NCBI GenBank assembly: GCA_020746105.1
Contig: CM036636.1
Location: 4,650,001 to 4,714,000, forward strand
Length of the DNA stretch: 64,000 nt
Reading direction: 5' to 3'
Origin: Trogon surrucura
Taxonomy: Eukaryota; Chordata; Aves; Trogoniformes; Trogonidae
Part shown: positions 1 through 14,279 of the stretch, one piece after another
Numbering within the stretch: position 1 is the first letter of the stretch
Layout: each line of letters opens with the position of its first letter
Notes under the pieces: generated by a model
The model's input: only the letters and a program-made list of their open reading frames with translations
Database searches by the model: none
What the model was told of the DNA's origin: nothing
Position numbers and translations under genes: made by a program

Positions 1-3000
1 ATTGTGCCAGCATAACGCTGACCTAATTAGCTTTGCTGAGGATTTATTTAACAGGTTTATTCTAACAAGTTTATTCTTTAAACGTCTGATAACTGATTTG
101 TTATAACTCTTTTTAATGAGCCTCTGTCTTCTTCTGTTGGGTTTAATTCCTTTTGCTGCTGCTCAGTAAGGTTTTGCATCTACACAGAAGGCTGATTGTG
201 CCGTGTTTAGGCTTTGATAAGCTTTATTCTTATAGCGGATATTCATTTCAGTATACTGAAGTAGGTGCACCTATATTCATGTGAATAGGAACGCATGGAA
301 GAAGGAACTTTTTTGTATTGCATTTCAGTACAGTGCCTTTCATCCCCACAAGGCCCAAGCAGTTTTACAAACTGCTACGTTCCAAGCCTGCTTGCTGAAA
401 GGAAAGACTCCTATTGATTCCAAGAGTTTCTAATCAGACCCATAGACAAGACTGGTGCACTCACTAATGAAATAGTAGATGAAGAATTGTGTATAAGATA
501 ACATGCTACGATCCTGCTTTTATACATATCCACAGTATCCTGAGATTCTCTTGGGTGACAGGGTGAGACACTGCCCAGACTTTTAGAAGAGCAATGTTTT
601 GGGATGGAGAGTTGTTTTGATCCTGATGCTGAAGGTGAGATAGATTCAAACCCTCTGGCTGGGCAAAATGTGCCATTACAGCCTCTTTTCCTGAGCTACG
701 GTACTATATTTCAAGACCGCACATAGACGCACAATTAGCTGCCACCTATAGCTCCAAACACCTCTATTCTGAAGGTATTTAACAGACAAAAAGTTAGCTT
801 CACTCTAATGATACTGTTTCTATATTTTTTCTGCAGGTAGGGAAACTCAAGCAACAGATGTCAGAGCATTAATAAGAATTGCACCTTGGATCATAGGAAT
901 AGATTTTTAGCTTTCTCAGCCCAGTCCTGTAATCCCAGGCTTTGTGTTCTCCAAGCAGAAAGAAACATCAGCTTGTTATAGACTAAAAGAGGAAGAAAAA
1001 CACACTTATGTTTAGGCTAAAGTATGCTATTGTTCTTCGGATTCAAATAACAGAAGTGAGAGTTAATAGTGCATGATTTGATTAATATCTGAGCATTATT
1101 TATACATGGTACATAAATATAACTGGGAAATATGGTTAGTGGTGTTTGACCCACATTGATATACTGTGCTTGATTCAGGTCATAGTGGGCAGATAAACTC
1201 CTCTTTTGATGAGCTTTGTCAGAGTCACATTCAACCGGGATCTGCCTTAGCTAGAGGGAGCACTGTGAAATTGATGTCTGGTGGTAGGATGTTGTGTCAT
1301 CTTTAGAATCTTATTTTGCACAGCAAAGAGAAAAGAAGGTTCAGGGACAAGCCAACACTTTTGCCTCTTAGAAGCTGTGAATCTGCTGTAACAATGAAGC
1401 AACATCTCTATGGAAAAGGAGGAGGGAGTGTAGGAGAGAGACAGAAAGCCTCAATCTTCTGGATTTCTTTCACAACACATTAAGGATAAGGTGGAAATAT
1501 CCTTATCATTTTTATAGATGAGAACCTGACAGATTGCAGGGACTTATCTGTAAAGTACTATAGAAAAGATGTGTTCAGACAGCAAATTTAACTTCCAAAA
1601 TAGCAAGCCAGTTTCCTAACCCCTGGATCAACCTTCTCCTAATGGAAGCTTTGAGTCCATAGTGCCTCAAAACCCATGAATTCACATCATCAAAAATAAG
1701 TGAAGAATTAACCAACATGGCTTTGTGTATAGAGGAAGTCTAGAGGCCCTGGAGATAACTGGTTATTCCTATTTTCATCACCTCAGCTCTGCTAGTCTTT
1801 CTTTTGAGGGTCTGCTAGCAAGGTTTTTCAATTTATGGGAAAAGGAAAAATTCAGAATTATTCTCCACCAAAATCTTAGCATAGAATTCTCAACAGGGAG
1901 GAAAATATTTCCACCACATCACAATATATCTGCTCCCTGCTATTAAGGATAAACTTTTCCACCCCTTGGAGCCCAAACAGTGAAACATCTCTAGTAAGAG
2001 AGGGCTCAGAGTAATCCATCAAAACCATGGTTTCCTCAAACAGGCCATATTCACAGGAGACCAAATGCTCCTTCTCAACACTTGTTATAAACATACAAAC
2101 CAATACCTACAGAACAGACATGGATGTGCATTCCCAGATGAAATGGGTTTACATTCAGAAGCATCAGTCTTTTGCCAAACTTTGAAACAAAAGTTTTTTC
2201 TGCAACAAAGCTTAACAGTCGCGGGATTTTACTTACAGTAAAAGTGAAGAAAAAGAAACTTCCAGTCTGGCACTAGGGCATGCACAGATGTCCTCAGGAT
2301 CTTTGCTCAAGTACTGAGCAGAGTACTCCTTGAAGCAGAATTTATAGGAAAGGATGCTGTGGATCAGCCTTACGAGTTTCTTACTCCTCCATCCCTTGCT
2401 CAATCCTCTGTCCTACCAAGTGATACAGAAGGAAGGTATAGCAAGGGGTGGGGGGGAAAGAAAAGGTCACAGCCCGTGTTGTGACACACACAGGGCAGTG
2501 CAGATAGTGGGACAGCAGTGTAATTCCTGTCCATCTCCTCTCTGTAAAGCCCAGGAACGGAGGAACTGAGGAATGGTCACACTTTGCTTCTGCAGCACAC
2601 CCATGTCCACAGTCATAGTACTTTCTCTCACAAACAACATGTTGCAGAAGGAGCTTGCTAGAGGGCAAGGGGAGAGGCTCTGGGGCTGATAGTCCCACCC
2701 CATCATCACCAGCTCACTCATGCTCTCCAGTTCTGCAATTCAGCTGTGATAATAAAAAGTCATTCCTGTTTTAGTCAGAGTCTGATCTCAGTTACTAACA
2801 GTACAGGCTGTACAGAGACTGTTGACTAAAGACTTATTTTAACTTTTTCTGATTAAGAGGGAAACCTCATCCCCATGGATCTCTGGTTTGACTTTTAGTC
2901 TACAAATAGAAATCTCCACCATTAAAACACAGTAACTAGAAAAGCCCCTTCCACAGCTACAACTCCTCAAATGCCACCATTTATTTCCTTCCTTCCACCT

Positions 3001-6000
3001 GCAGTTTTGTGTGACTGCAGGACAGGGCCTTCAAGCAGTAACTGCCAAGTGTCCAAGCTGACCTCCACAGGCTTGGATCTTACCTACACACAGCAGCCAG
3101 GTCAGCTTCTACCCATCAGCTTCTGGTCTGTTTGCATGGATGATAAAAAAAATTATATACCTTCGCTCCCCACCAGTTTAACACAGTTGTTTAATACAGT
3201 AATTCTGCGAGAATGTGCATGTTGTGAATGACTTACTGCTATTACATGCATTTAGGGCAGCCTGAAGATTCAAAAACAGAGATAAAAGTGCTATTATCCA
3301 GAGGACCCCTTTGCCCACAACAATGTTTATGAAAATCATTTTGTTCTCTTGCAATTTGATTTTCCATTTTATTAAAGTGTAAAGCATTTTAAAAGGAGAG
3401 TGGAAACACATTTGCTTGCTAGAGCCACCTCAATCAGATCAGGAGAGAGCATGGGATAACCTCTCCAATTTCTCTGCTGCCTTGTGAGAATCACCATGTT
3501 TTAGGAAATAAAGCAGCAAGATTTAACCAATACAGTTATTTTCTGCCAGTTGGTGGTAGGGTACCAGAGAGGCTCAGAAACCAGTCTGTGAAGGTGGAGA
3601 ATTACTCTGGTGGGTGTTAGAACACGGGTACCAATTTCAATTACGAAAAGACCACTTGATCAACCCCCTGCCCGACTCTGAGCAGTCACCTTCACTTTTG
3701 GAAAACAGGGGCCCGGGAAAATCTCACTCTGTTTCATGGAATGGCTCTTCTTTGAGGGGTCTGAGCTGTCATTTTATGGAGCTGCAGTACGCTGAAGCTC
3801 CAGTGTCAAGGCTTTGTCTGTTTTCTTCATTTCGATTACATGAGAATTGCTTGCTTCCTTTGGCAAAAAAAAATAGCCTATTTATACATCCTTACACAAT
3901 AGAAAAAAATAGAAAAGCACAAACAAAACACAAAACAAAACCAAAACAAATCTAACTTTGCAGAAGAGAGGGCACCCTCCACCACTCCAAATCCCATTGT
4001 TATTGTTGACTTTAAAATCCTTGTACTCTTAAGACATAACTGTTTCCTTGGAGAACAGACTCTTCATTTTAGAATATTCTGGATACCAAAAACTCTTCTG
4101 ACTATTCAGATATGAAGCTCCTCAGACCAGACTTGTCACTATTTATATCTGAACATCCCTTAGTACAACACAGCCCTGATCTTTGCAAGAATTGTGCAAT
4201 ATGAGGGCAAATCAGTTAGTGGTAACATTTTTCTGGTTTTTTTTTTTCCACTGGAGTAATTTCATTAAGTTACTGCATGAAACAAGGATAACGTTCCTAA
4301 GGCTTCTTAATGGGTGTTCTTCCTGCCTTCTGAAGGTTAGTCAGAGCAGGCAAAAACATCAATATCACCCCACCTGGCACACTGCATCTTGTCAGGCTTA
4401 CTAGCTCTGGAAGCCTGAGGTGTGCAGGAATGCTTACAAAAGTGGAAAAGTAACAGTTTTGCCATTATTCTTTTAATTAATGGTTAGTTAATACTGGACC
4501 CCAACTTCTGCACAATTTCTCCGACCACTGCACTTCCAGTGACAGTCCAAAGGCGTTGAAAGGGAGATGCTGTGTACTTAAATTAGAATATAGCACAGAA
4601 AAATTAGTATAGGTAGCTAGAAAATACTATGTCCTGCTAGAAAAAGAAAGGTGATATAGCAGATCTGTTCAGCCTTCAAAAGGGAAAGCTCCAGGAGAGA
4701 ATCCATGCACTGACACCAGTTCCATGTGGCTCGTACTGACAAGTTCAAGCTTCTAAAAAGTTACAAATTTTTTCTCTACAATCACTTTTAAGCACTTTCT
4801 GTAAAACACAAAACTCAAATAGGTTATTTTATTTTATTTTTATTTTCTGATCCTTCAGAATGGTCACAGAAAGATTTTCTACATTTTCTTTTCTGCTCTG
4901 AAAACTTGATTCTTAAAGCAAGTAGCTGCAAGATGAACTATCCAAATTATATCATCACACCTGGATATGAGTCTTTCAGAATTAATTGATACGAGATTTA
5001 TAATGGTCTGCTTAAAATTATGTAACTGCACACTACTGAAGTTCTTTCCCCCTCCTATTTTGTGAGGATGCCTTTTGATAAACCTTGTACTTTTCAACAT
5101 TTTATAAATAATAAAAACGCTCAGACATCCCACCCTCCTTTCTGACTCCATTCCCAGGCTACAGCAAACACTGCTGAACACTCTCAGGGGTTGCCTCGTT
5201 TCAGAGGTGGTGGCTTCCTCTTCTGTAAAATTTGCTGGAGTTCCTTTAGGAGTTGCTGTCACAAGATACACTTTGCACTGGCTTCCTCAGTGATATGGAA
5301 TTGCTAACATCCATAGATCTTTGATTACTTTAAAATGTTGCCAGAGACTCTTAGTGGTATGCAGATCTTTCACCCAGAGCCAAATTCAAGTGAGTATCTG
5401 CTTAACAGTAACATGTGCACGATTCTATGTTATTTCAGTAGGGGGTGAGCAAACTTGTGGTCCTCCAAACGAAAGGGTAGGCTGCTCTGTCTGCTAAGAA
5501 ACAAGGCATCTGCCAGTAAAGATTGTCCTTCCACCACATTGTAAAAGGGAAAGTGGCATTATCCTCTGTCCCAGGAAACTGCAGGGTTCCTGGAGGCATC
5601 CCTCCCACAGAGCCAGATGTAGGAGAACAATCCAGACCAACTGGCTTTTCCACCCACTGTATTTTCTAAGCCTTGATTAGATTCTGCAATCGCAGATCAA
5701 TTGATAATTTCATAAAACCAAGCGAATGGCTGTCAACACTGTAATCAGCCCAGTATGATGTGTACCCATTGACCTTCAATCCTCTGCCCAGGAGCATGTG
5801 TCAAAGATAAAAATGCCTCTCTGCAATGCCTCTCCCTCCCACGCTCCCCAGGCTATTGCTCTTTATGGACCGAATAAGCTTTTGTTTAATTGGTTACCAC
5901 AAGCAGAAATAAATAACAACAATGCTCAGCCTGCCTCTAGTGACTCCTGGATGGCTTTCCTCTGCACATGGCCACCAGGAAAATTTTGCAAGGAAAAACA

Positions 6001-9000
6001 CACACAAACTTTAAGCTCCACAACCAAGGACTGCGTTTCCCTGTCCCCTAGTAATGAGAGCGAAATGGGAATCATGGGAAAGAGTTTCTCGATGCCTTTC
6101 CTCCCCTGCTATCCTGGAGCTGGCCGTCCTTTCTTCAGTGTGACATGACATAGACACGGAGCTATTTTCCTTCTCTGTTCTCCCTCTCTTCCCATCCCAG
6201 CCTCCTAGATACTTAGATGAATATCAATACTAGCCAAGACATGGGAAGGGAGGTAGAGAAGTAGATTACTAACAACTACTCAGAAAAAGAGACCTGAAGT
6301 CTTTCAAAAGCATCAGTGTATTTCTTGTCTGCTTCCACTTGCTCACCTTTTCACCCCAAATAAATGCAGTGATTCCTATTTACTCACGTTTCCATGTGTG
6401 CATCACTTTTTTTCCTGCAAGTAGCTCGTTATTCTTAGAGCTCAGTGAAGAATTTACAAGCTATAAATAAGCTCTTTTGCTGCTGCCAGAGTATTCCATG
6501 AACAGATTTTAATTTTCTGAAACATCTTTGCTGTGCAAAACCATTAGTATCACAACCCAGACTCCCCCAGCTGCTCAAAAATATTCACAAGCTAATCACT
6601 ACTGTGCAGCAATTGGTCAAATCACAAAGTCCTCTTGAACTTATTTCCATATTAGATGTTGGTTCCAAACACCCACAGCTAGAGGCTCATAGAAAGTTTA
6701 TGGAAGTCCTCACACACCATCACATTCAGCAAAACACAACTATTCAGCTTCACACAGGCTGGAAGCGAACACAAGCAGGTGGCTACTTAGAAATTCCAGC
6801 TGAGGTTCTCAGGAAGCTTCTGCTGAAGTCCTGTTCCACAAGACTTTTTGACTTTGGCACAAACATGGCATGAAGTGTGAAATTAACCCATGTTGTACAT
6901 AATTTGCAATGACCAGTCACAAGCAGTCTCTACATAATTAGCATAATAAATAACCCACTAAATAATTAGCACATATCATTAGATATGGAACAAAAAAAAA
7001 AAAGGGAGAGCCTAAGTATGTGTCTTCTTTGCATTTGGGTTGCAGCACACAAGATCAGAATGCAAGCTATATTTTAAGCCTTGCATTGCACAACCTGACT
7101 GCTGGGGCTTTATGGTAGTTGTTGTGATGTGGGTCTTGATATCATTCAGATAAAATGACTTATCTCTCTCTTTTACCATCCCTGCGGATTCATATTGGGG
7201 CAATCACCTCTAACTTTTTTTTTTAATGACATTTCTGTCCCAAATAACTTCTTCAGAAATGGCAGTATCTATTGTTAAACCCAGCCATAGCGGGCAGCCA
7301 GGACCACATGTACAGAGAACATGCACCACTGCTTTCATCATAATATTGTCCCCACACCTCCAGGAACCACATATTCAGACCTGAATTTCCCTGGTTGAAT
7401 TGTCTCTCTCTGGATACCTCATCATTCAAGCTGCTTCAAGTGATGCTTTTTACCTTACGGTTGTAGTGCGAGAGGACAGAGGAAGAGCTGTTGTTACCAG
7501 ATGACCTGGGACTTTCTACAGCAAGAAGGAATCTGCTCCCTAAAGAAAGTTTTTGTTTTACTTCCTTCCACTTCTTGAGAGAGTTGCACAAGAAAATACT
7601 CATTCACCATAACCAGAGGAAGCTCTTCATCTCCATGACCAAGACCAGCAGGACTAGCTATGCAACATAAAGCCTTAAGAATCCAGAGACCTTCTTCAAA
7701 AAGTCAGTGGATGGCCACCTGGTAGAAGGACATTTGGTATGCATGCCTCACCTCCAAAATTGCAATGGACAAGCAGGAGCCTTGCACAATTCCTTTGAGC
7801 CTTCCAATAAACCATCCATCACTGGAGGCACGGCAGCAGGCAGTCTGCCTAAGTGGCACAATAAGCAAATCCCACCTCTCTCTCGGGGCGCTCCGTGCAG
7901 TTTCTCATGCACACGCAGGTCTCCATCTGTGGTTGTGCTGAGCCAGGCCTCCCCTGGGTGGGTGTGGGGAGGGAAGCTTTGGCAGCATTTCCCCCTCCCC
8001 AGGCTGATGTGATATATTAGGTGCAGGTGACACTTAGGTCAAGTGAGCACCTGTTCTCCTGAGGCCTCAGGGGAGTCTTACTAACATGGGAAGAATTTAT
8101 TTTAACAGCTAGAAGCTGGGGGAAGATTATCACAGTACATTCTCTCCCTGGGAGTTGTAAACTGCTGGAATTCACTTCTCCCCTTTGGGACATGGCAGAG
8201 AAAAGAGGAAGGGTCTCTCTAGAAGGGCAGGAGAAAAGACTGTATATTATGAAGCTAGTCTCCATTGACTATTGGAATCAAGAGGTAACAACCCCATCTC
8301 TCCACCACAGAGGCTGGAGTACAGGGCTAAGCCCATTTTACTTTGTCCAGAGAGTTTTTAATTTTTGTTAAGACAAGCGATGACCTGCATATACAGACCT
8401 TTTGGAAAGCAGGGGCTAAAACCATAGTCATGTGGATACATATTGAACATCTCATCTCAGTACATTTGCCTGCTGCAAGATTAAAATAAAGGATTGTTAT
8501 CCTTGGCAGACAATTGAAAATATGAAGCCCCTTTGCTTTTTTTCACCTGAGCCTGCTAAGCTAGGATCCCTGCACCCCTGCCTGCCCAGTCAGCCAAAAA
8601 AGATACCCACATTATATGGAGAGGACTAGGCAAGAGTAATCAGTCTGGGTTCTAAGGGAAGCTGTGGCTTGTGCTTGTGACCAGCTGATGGTGTTTTAAT
8701 AGTGCAGGTAAAATTAACTGTTTGACTCAGCCCAGCTTCCAATGGTTGACATGTACTACACAAACCCAGCCTGGGGTCAGCATCAATACAAAAACCACCA
8801 GGTCTAGGCTGAAGTAGTCCTGTTGATCAGAGAAACGTGTTGGACACAAGTCCCAGGGAGAAGAATAAAATGGTGTATTTGGTCACATCAGAACACTGCA
8901 CAGAATTTCTGATCTTTGTAGGAAGAGAGAACAGGAAGAAAGAAAAGTGAAGGGAGGAAGTTACCTTTTTTCACCACTTGTCTTTTAAAATGTTGATTTT

Positions 9001-10600
9001 AGTTCTAGCTTGAAAGTTACTTTTGAAATTTCCTTTGACATTGTCTTACTCAGAAGAGTTTTAATGGCAAAAAAAAATAAAATCAAAATGCAATACCTTC
9101 TCTGATCCTAAACAGAAGCCATTTTGTTGTTCTCATTTGGGTTTTTTTTTAGTTTTTAGTTTGCTAAAAAAGCAGTTATTCACCAGCCCTGCTGGAATCA
9201 CTGCTTTTCTCTCACTCCTAGCACTGGTACTGCCAGCATCAATTCAGTAGATTTCAGTCTTCTAAAGCTGCCAATCCTGCAGCTTTCAAAGATGCCAACT
9301 CCACTTTCTGTGATCACGACGAATTGCTGCGTTAGTGCCGGCGAAGCCTGCAAGCCCATGGACAGAGCCAGAAGCAGAATCTAGGGCGAGAAGCCTGAGC
9401 AGCTCCATGGAAATCAGTCGCATACATCTGACCTCACACAGGGATCAGCTGAACATATCCCAGTGTCTCCTGATCCCTAGACATAAGCAAGAATCACAAA
9501 ACTCAGCTCTTCCTCATCAACGAGGTAATTCAGGATCTGGCCAAAGGACGTGAAGACACAGAAAGAGCAAAGTTTCCCACAGCATGATTTACGGCAGCTG
9601 AGCCTCTGCCTTTCTTGCCAAGTGTGCCCAGTTTGAAGGAGCAGCTTCCTTACATCACCTGAGGCTGGCATTTTCTCTCTTGAAAACAGCCGGTTTCCAC
9701 TACGGAAGAGACTTTTTCCAGTGACAGAGACTCCTCCAGGAAGTCTCTGTAAACAGAGAAAAGATTACTTTCAATCCCTGGAATTCCCTCACTGGCCAAC
9801 CAGTACTGGTCCTCTCATCTCACATGGTCTTGACTGGTCAGAAAAAAACCCAAAAAATCCCTACAGGCCTCCGGAGACTTTCCTCGAGGCCATATGACCC
9901 CCCCACACTCCAAACCATTGCATCAATGCTGAGAGGGGATAGCCATTGTAATTAAAAGGTAGCAAAGCTCCATGTTTGTGTGAATAGGGGACAAGTCAAT
10001 ACAGTTCAATCTGCTGCTGAATTGACTGCAATCAATTTCTCTCTCAGCCCGTCCAAGGCTGCAGCTGTAAAGTACTCAATCTGATCAATGGTGACCTTGA
10101 GAGCAATGAAGAGAGACAAAGCCATACAGCAAGCAGAGGGAAGGATGGAGAGGAGCCTTGAGAGCAAGCAGAAATTAAAGAGAAGGTAGAGCTTAACCCT
10201 CTTCTAGAGCAAGGCAGAGGTGCAGTTTGGACAGCTGGTGCCAGCCAGCAGAACCATGACACACGGGGGCTGCAGAAAGAGCAGCAGAGTAATCATCCCT
10301 CCCCCTGGTCACCCGCATCATGAGGAAGAAGGGGATTAGCCAAAGAGTAGGATGGTTCTAGCCCAGAAGATTTTAGAAGCAGTGCTGATGAGATGTTACT
10401 GCTCTCTCTCCACCATCTCTACCCTGCAGGGAGGTCAAGCCGAGGGAAAAACTCAGAAGCAGGCAGTACCAGGCAGCCCCAGCATCTCTGCTTGGCTTTA
10501 GGATGAGTCTGTCCACCTCAGGTAGCTCCTGCTAAATTGTCCAAAGAAATAAAACAAGATTGTGTCTTAGCACTTTCCCCTCTCTTCCCCTCGTGCTCCC
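1..10600. other. Non-coding unique sequence, no gene recognised
   Basis: No exon-like, RNA-gene or recognisable transposon sequence stands out in this stretch. The longest open frames are about 130 codons, show no domain and occur on both strands at the density expected by chance. Small compositional features are an A-rich run with CAAAA repeats near 3890-3955, a TTTTA-rich patch near 4825-4850 and a poly-A run near 6990. A segment at 8450-8525 carries SOX- and homeodomain-like words, but too few to call an element. The base composition and scattered homopolymers are those of ordinary vertebrate intergenic or intronic DNA. Confidence 0.6.
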
Positions 10601-10614
10601 AACCAGCTCCAACC

Positions 10615-11170
10615 TAACCCAATCACCAGTAATGAATTAATAATTAATCAATCACTACCTGATTTCATTTTCAGCTTGCAAGATGAGAAAAAAGAAATGA
10701 GATCTTAAAATAATACTCTGCAATGGGTTGTGTCTGTCTCTGGCAAATGCAATTTAACTGCCTTAATGAAATGCTAATTGGTAGAAAATATATATAAAAA
10801 CCGTCCTGAATAGTACTCTAATTAAATTTCCTTTTTCCAGATCTACAAGGCAAAATGCTCAGTGCAGAAAGAACAGTAAACAGACTCAAAGGCTGTCCTT
10901 TTCAAGACAGAGTAAGATTACAAAGAACTGCACAAGGGTTTGTTGGGAATAACACCATTGTTGTTCCTAATTGTGTGTGCGTTGTGTGTGCATGTGGCAC
11001 AGCCAAATAAAAAATGATGTTTATAAAGAGCTGCCTGCTCCTGCGCTGATGGACTGGAGGCGCTGATCCGACAATTAAAGCATCGTCTCAGTAATAGCCA
11101 TAAATAAACAGGCAGCATTAGAACAGACTTGCAATAAAGATGATATTAAAAGCAGAACAAAATGAGAGGC
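10615..11170. promoter_or_regulatory. Candidate developmental enhancer, AT-rich with homeodomain motifs
   Basis: The left part (10618-10665) packs several TAAT and ATTA words into under 50 bases, including an ATTAAT-A-ATTAAT palindrome. More TAATT words follow at about 10770-10830. The right part (10940-11150) has a SOX-like word (CCATTGTT) and further AATTAAAG and AATAAA words. The stretch carries no repeat signature. Dense homeodomain and SOX words in repeat-free AT-rich DNA are typical of vertebrate conserved non-coding elements, but conservation cannot be seen here. This is an inference from composition only. Confidence 0.27.
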
Positions 11171-11589
11171 AGCTCTGAATGGGAAAGGGTGAAGTGTAAG
11201 TCACATTGATCTGCTCTGTCTTTCTTGCTGAGGATAAGGAAACAATGAGATGTCCTTACTGAGGACCCCTAATACTTAGCAAAGCTGTTACAAAGGAAGT
11301 GAAGGACAGGTCTCCAACAAGAAATGATGGGTTTGTAAACAGCTTTTAGTCAGAAAAAGTTAGTGGAAGGGAGTAAAGTGTACACCACCAGAGCTGATTA
11401 GAAGTTTTCCATGGGGACTCATATGGGAAGACATTGATTTATTAAAATCCCATCTTCTTGAAAGCCAGGGTCAGTTCTGACCCATCCCCTATAATCCATA
11501 CAAGTTTTGAATTGTCGGAAGTGTGACACCATCAAAGTGCCAAGTTCCCAATTTCAAGCTGCAATAGCTTTTCATATAGAAATTGTAGA

Positions 11590-11690
11590 TCACTACACTA
11601 AAAGGGTTTAAGAAAAAAAAAAAACAAACAAGAAAAAACAAAAAACACAGACAACCACAAACCCAAACCTGAGTAGTTCAAACACAAAGC
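11590..11690. repeat. A-rich low-complexity tract
   Basis: The + strand contains a run of about 12 A followed by AAAC and CAAAC-type words over roughly 80 bases. This is low-complexity sequence with no tail or target duplication that would tie it to a retrotransposon. Confidence 0.6.
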
Positions 11691-12675
11691 ACCAGCTAAC
11701 CTGACACACATACTGGCCCCTCCCCACAGATTACTAACCTGGGAACATTTCTGAAGTTAAAAGTCTCTGCCCTCTTTTGCGAAGAAAAGGGTGCTGACCC
11801 CCTGAGCTGAAAGAGCAGTATCCTCTCCATAAAGGACATCCTTCAACACAAACTCATCCTCGAACGTTGCCACCAGCAAAGCATTGCTTACCTCTCTTAT
11901 GCAGCTTGAGGTTTCTCAAGCAAGACCCTGGTAATGTCGGTAGTTCAAGTCCAGGAGTCCACACAGGCAGCAGGTTTCACACACTCTATCAGCATTACTA
12001 CCTTTACATCCAACTCATCAGCACAGCACCTTCCTAGAGACTTTAAATGCCTTTGCAAATAGCCTTTCCAGCTGAGTATAATTACCTTAATTAAAACCCC
12101 ACCTCATCCTTCTGACTGGAAAGGTTCACGTAATCACTGTGTTTGTCTTAATGATCTCGTTAGCAGCAGGCTCAGAAAGTCCTTCAGCTCCTCTGCCAGT
12201 GGGCTGAGACCTGAATACTTATCATGGGGGAGGTCATGCAGGTGTTTCTGCTTCCCCGGTGGGGTGGGTTATGTGGGCTGAGGTCTCAAGGAAAGGAATG
12301 GGTGACAGAGGTTTCTTTTTCTCTTCTTTTTAAGCAACACTAATTTCTGGCTACTTGTTTCCTCAATATGATAGAAACCTCCCAAACCTCCAGATACTGG
12401 GTTTGGCTGTACCCTGATGAGATGCCAAGGCAAGGGAATGTCTATGCCTGGCTGAGATACAGATAGCAAGATGTCAGGGGCTGTAAGGAAGAAGAAAATA
12501 CCTTTCCTGCACAGTCTAGAGCAGCCAGGGATGTTTCTTCATGTTTTGTCTAAATACAGCAATCCAGCTTTGTCTCTGCTTCCCCAAGATGGTTCACAGA
12601 AAATAGAGAACAGCCATTTTTTATATGCATCCTACTTACCTTCTGTCCACTTCCCATGGCTATGTCTATGCAGAG

Positions 12676-12716
12676 CTAACCACTCTTTTCCTCTAACCAC
12701 TCTTTTCCTCTAACCA
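12676..12716 (+). repeat. Short tandem repeat, 17-bp unit, about 2.4 copies
   Basis: The unit CTAACCACTCTTTTCCT occurs twice back to back at 12676-12692 and 12693-12709. A partial third copy starts at 12710. The two full copies are identical, so this is a young local slippage product. Confidence 0.85.
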
Positions 12717-14279
12717 TTGTCATCAGCCTCATGAAGCCCAGAAATAGGTTTGATCATTTGTATTTGCTCTCTGTCAGCTAATGTGACTCCTGGGCAGCAG
12801 ATTATTCTAAAAAGGCCATTTCTGCTCCCCACTCCCTAATCCTTGTTCCACTGCTGGAGAAAATTTAATTTCTCAAGCGGAAAGAGTACCTCAGGTTTTG
12901 GGCCGTAGGCTGTTGCAAGCTAAAATGAGGCAGCAGCACAGTCTAGCTTGAGTGTGTCTGGGAGACGAGATCCTGACTGCTTCTTCCTCCTTACCGGGTG
13001 TGCAGACACCAGCACTGTCTCTTTCTCCTTGCTGCCACGAAAATTGCCTTATTGAATTTTTAAATAAACTGTGCTGGTTGGAATATCTAAAGAGCCTTTG
13101 CACAGACCCTGACGGGACTTTTTTTTTTTTTAAATTAAAAACCTTGGCCTCGAGCAAAATGGAAATGTCTTCAGATTTGCAATCAGTGCTCATGTAACAT
13201 ATCTGAAATGCAGTTTATAAACTGGTGATTTGATGGGATTTGTTCCTGGGGGCCGTAAGGAATGGATTTGTGGAATCTCAGAGCCCAGAATGGCATCACA
13301 CAAATTGCTACCAATGACCATTACAAGGCATGAGGGGAGAATAGGAAAGAACGAGGAAAGAGCAATTCAGTTTTAATTGCTGAGTTGTGCACGGGAATCC
13401 CTTCCTTCCAACCTTCTCCTCATCTTTGTATTTAACCCACAAAGATGTACAGTTAGGACCATAGGCAATACCCTAAAAAAACCCAAATTTGTTCCCAAGT
13501 GTTCCCAAAATCAGCCATCCACATGTACCATCCACCTTATAGAGACGGAAAATTAATAAATAAATACCTGCTGCTAAAGGCTGAATGGGAATTGTCACAA
13601 AGAACCTGTTGAAGAGAAAAAGGCTTGAACTTTGTCTTGAGGCACCTCTTCCCACTCACTGAGCTGGATCATCTGGTTAACTAAGGCCAAGGAGAAATCT
13701 TCCTGGAGAACAGCCTGGGGAAGTAGGGAAAGGTAGTGAGAAAAATACCCTGCATGCTCTTTCCTCTCTCGAGGGTACAACTACAATGGCCTTAGCTAAG
13801 GGTTAATTAGACGACCAAGTCACTAATGGCTTGGGCTAGGTAAAGAACACTAGAGGAAGGTGTCATTAAAGCTGAGGACTGCATGTTGAATGGAAATGGG
13901 GAAGAGGTGGCTAGAGAGAGGCCAGGGCTGTGTGGGGGAGAAGCGGGTGATTGAAGCGATTTGCCGAGGCCTCATCCAGAGCATGCAGTCTGTACCAGTG
14001 GTCCAGAGATTCGTCTGTCATTGCTAATACAAAGCTAATGCAAGCTGGGGAAGCCATACATCACCGTGCAGCGCTGGGTCAGAATCAGATGCTTCAGGGA
14101 TATTAGCTCTGCAATGGAGTCCTCTGACCACAGCTCTTCCTCCTCTGCACCTTCACACCAGACTCAGTTATCTCCTTATCCTGGTGGGATCATCTCACCT
14201 GGAAAAGGCATGGAGGGAACATTCACCATCCCCATGAGCCACATAGGTTCTAAGTCCTGAAGCACTTGGGATTCACACC
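12717..14279. other. Non-coding sequence, nothing recognised
   Basis: I see no gene or transposon here. A run of about 11 T lies near 13120. Open frames of up to 100 codons exist on both strands over the same bases (12891-13197) and mirror each other, which argues against either being real. Confidence 0.55.
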
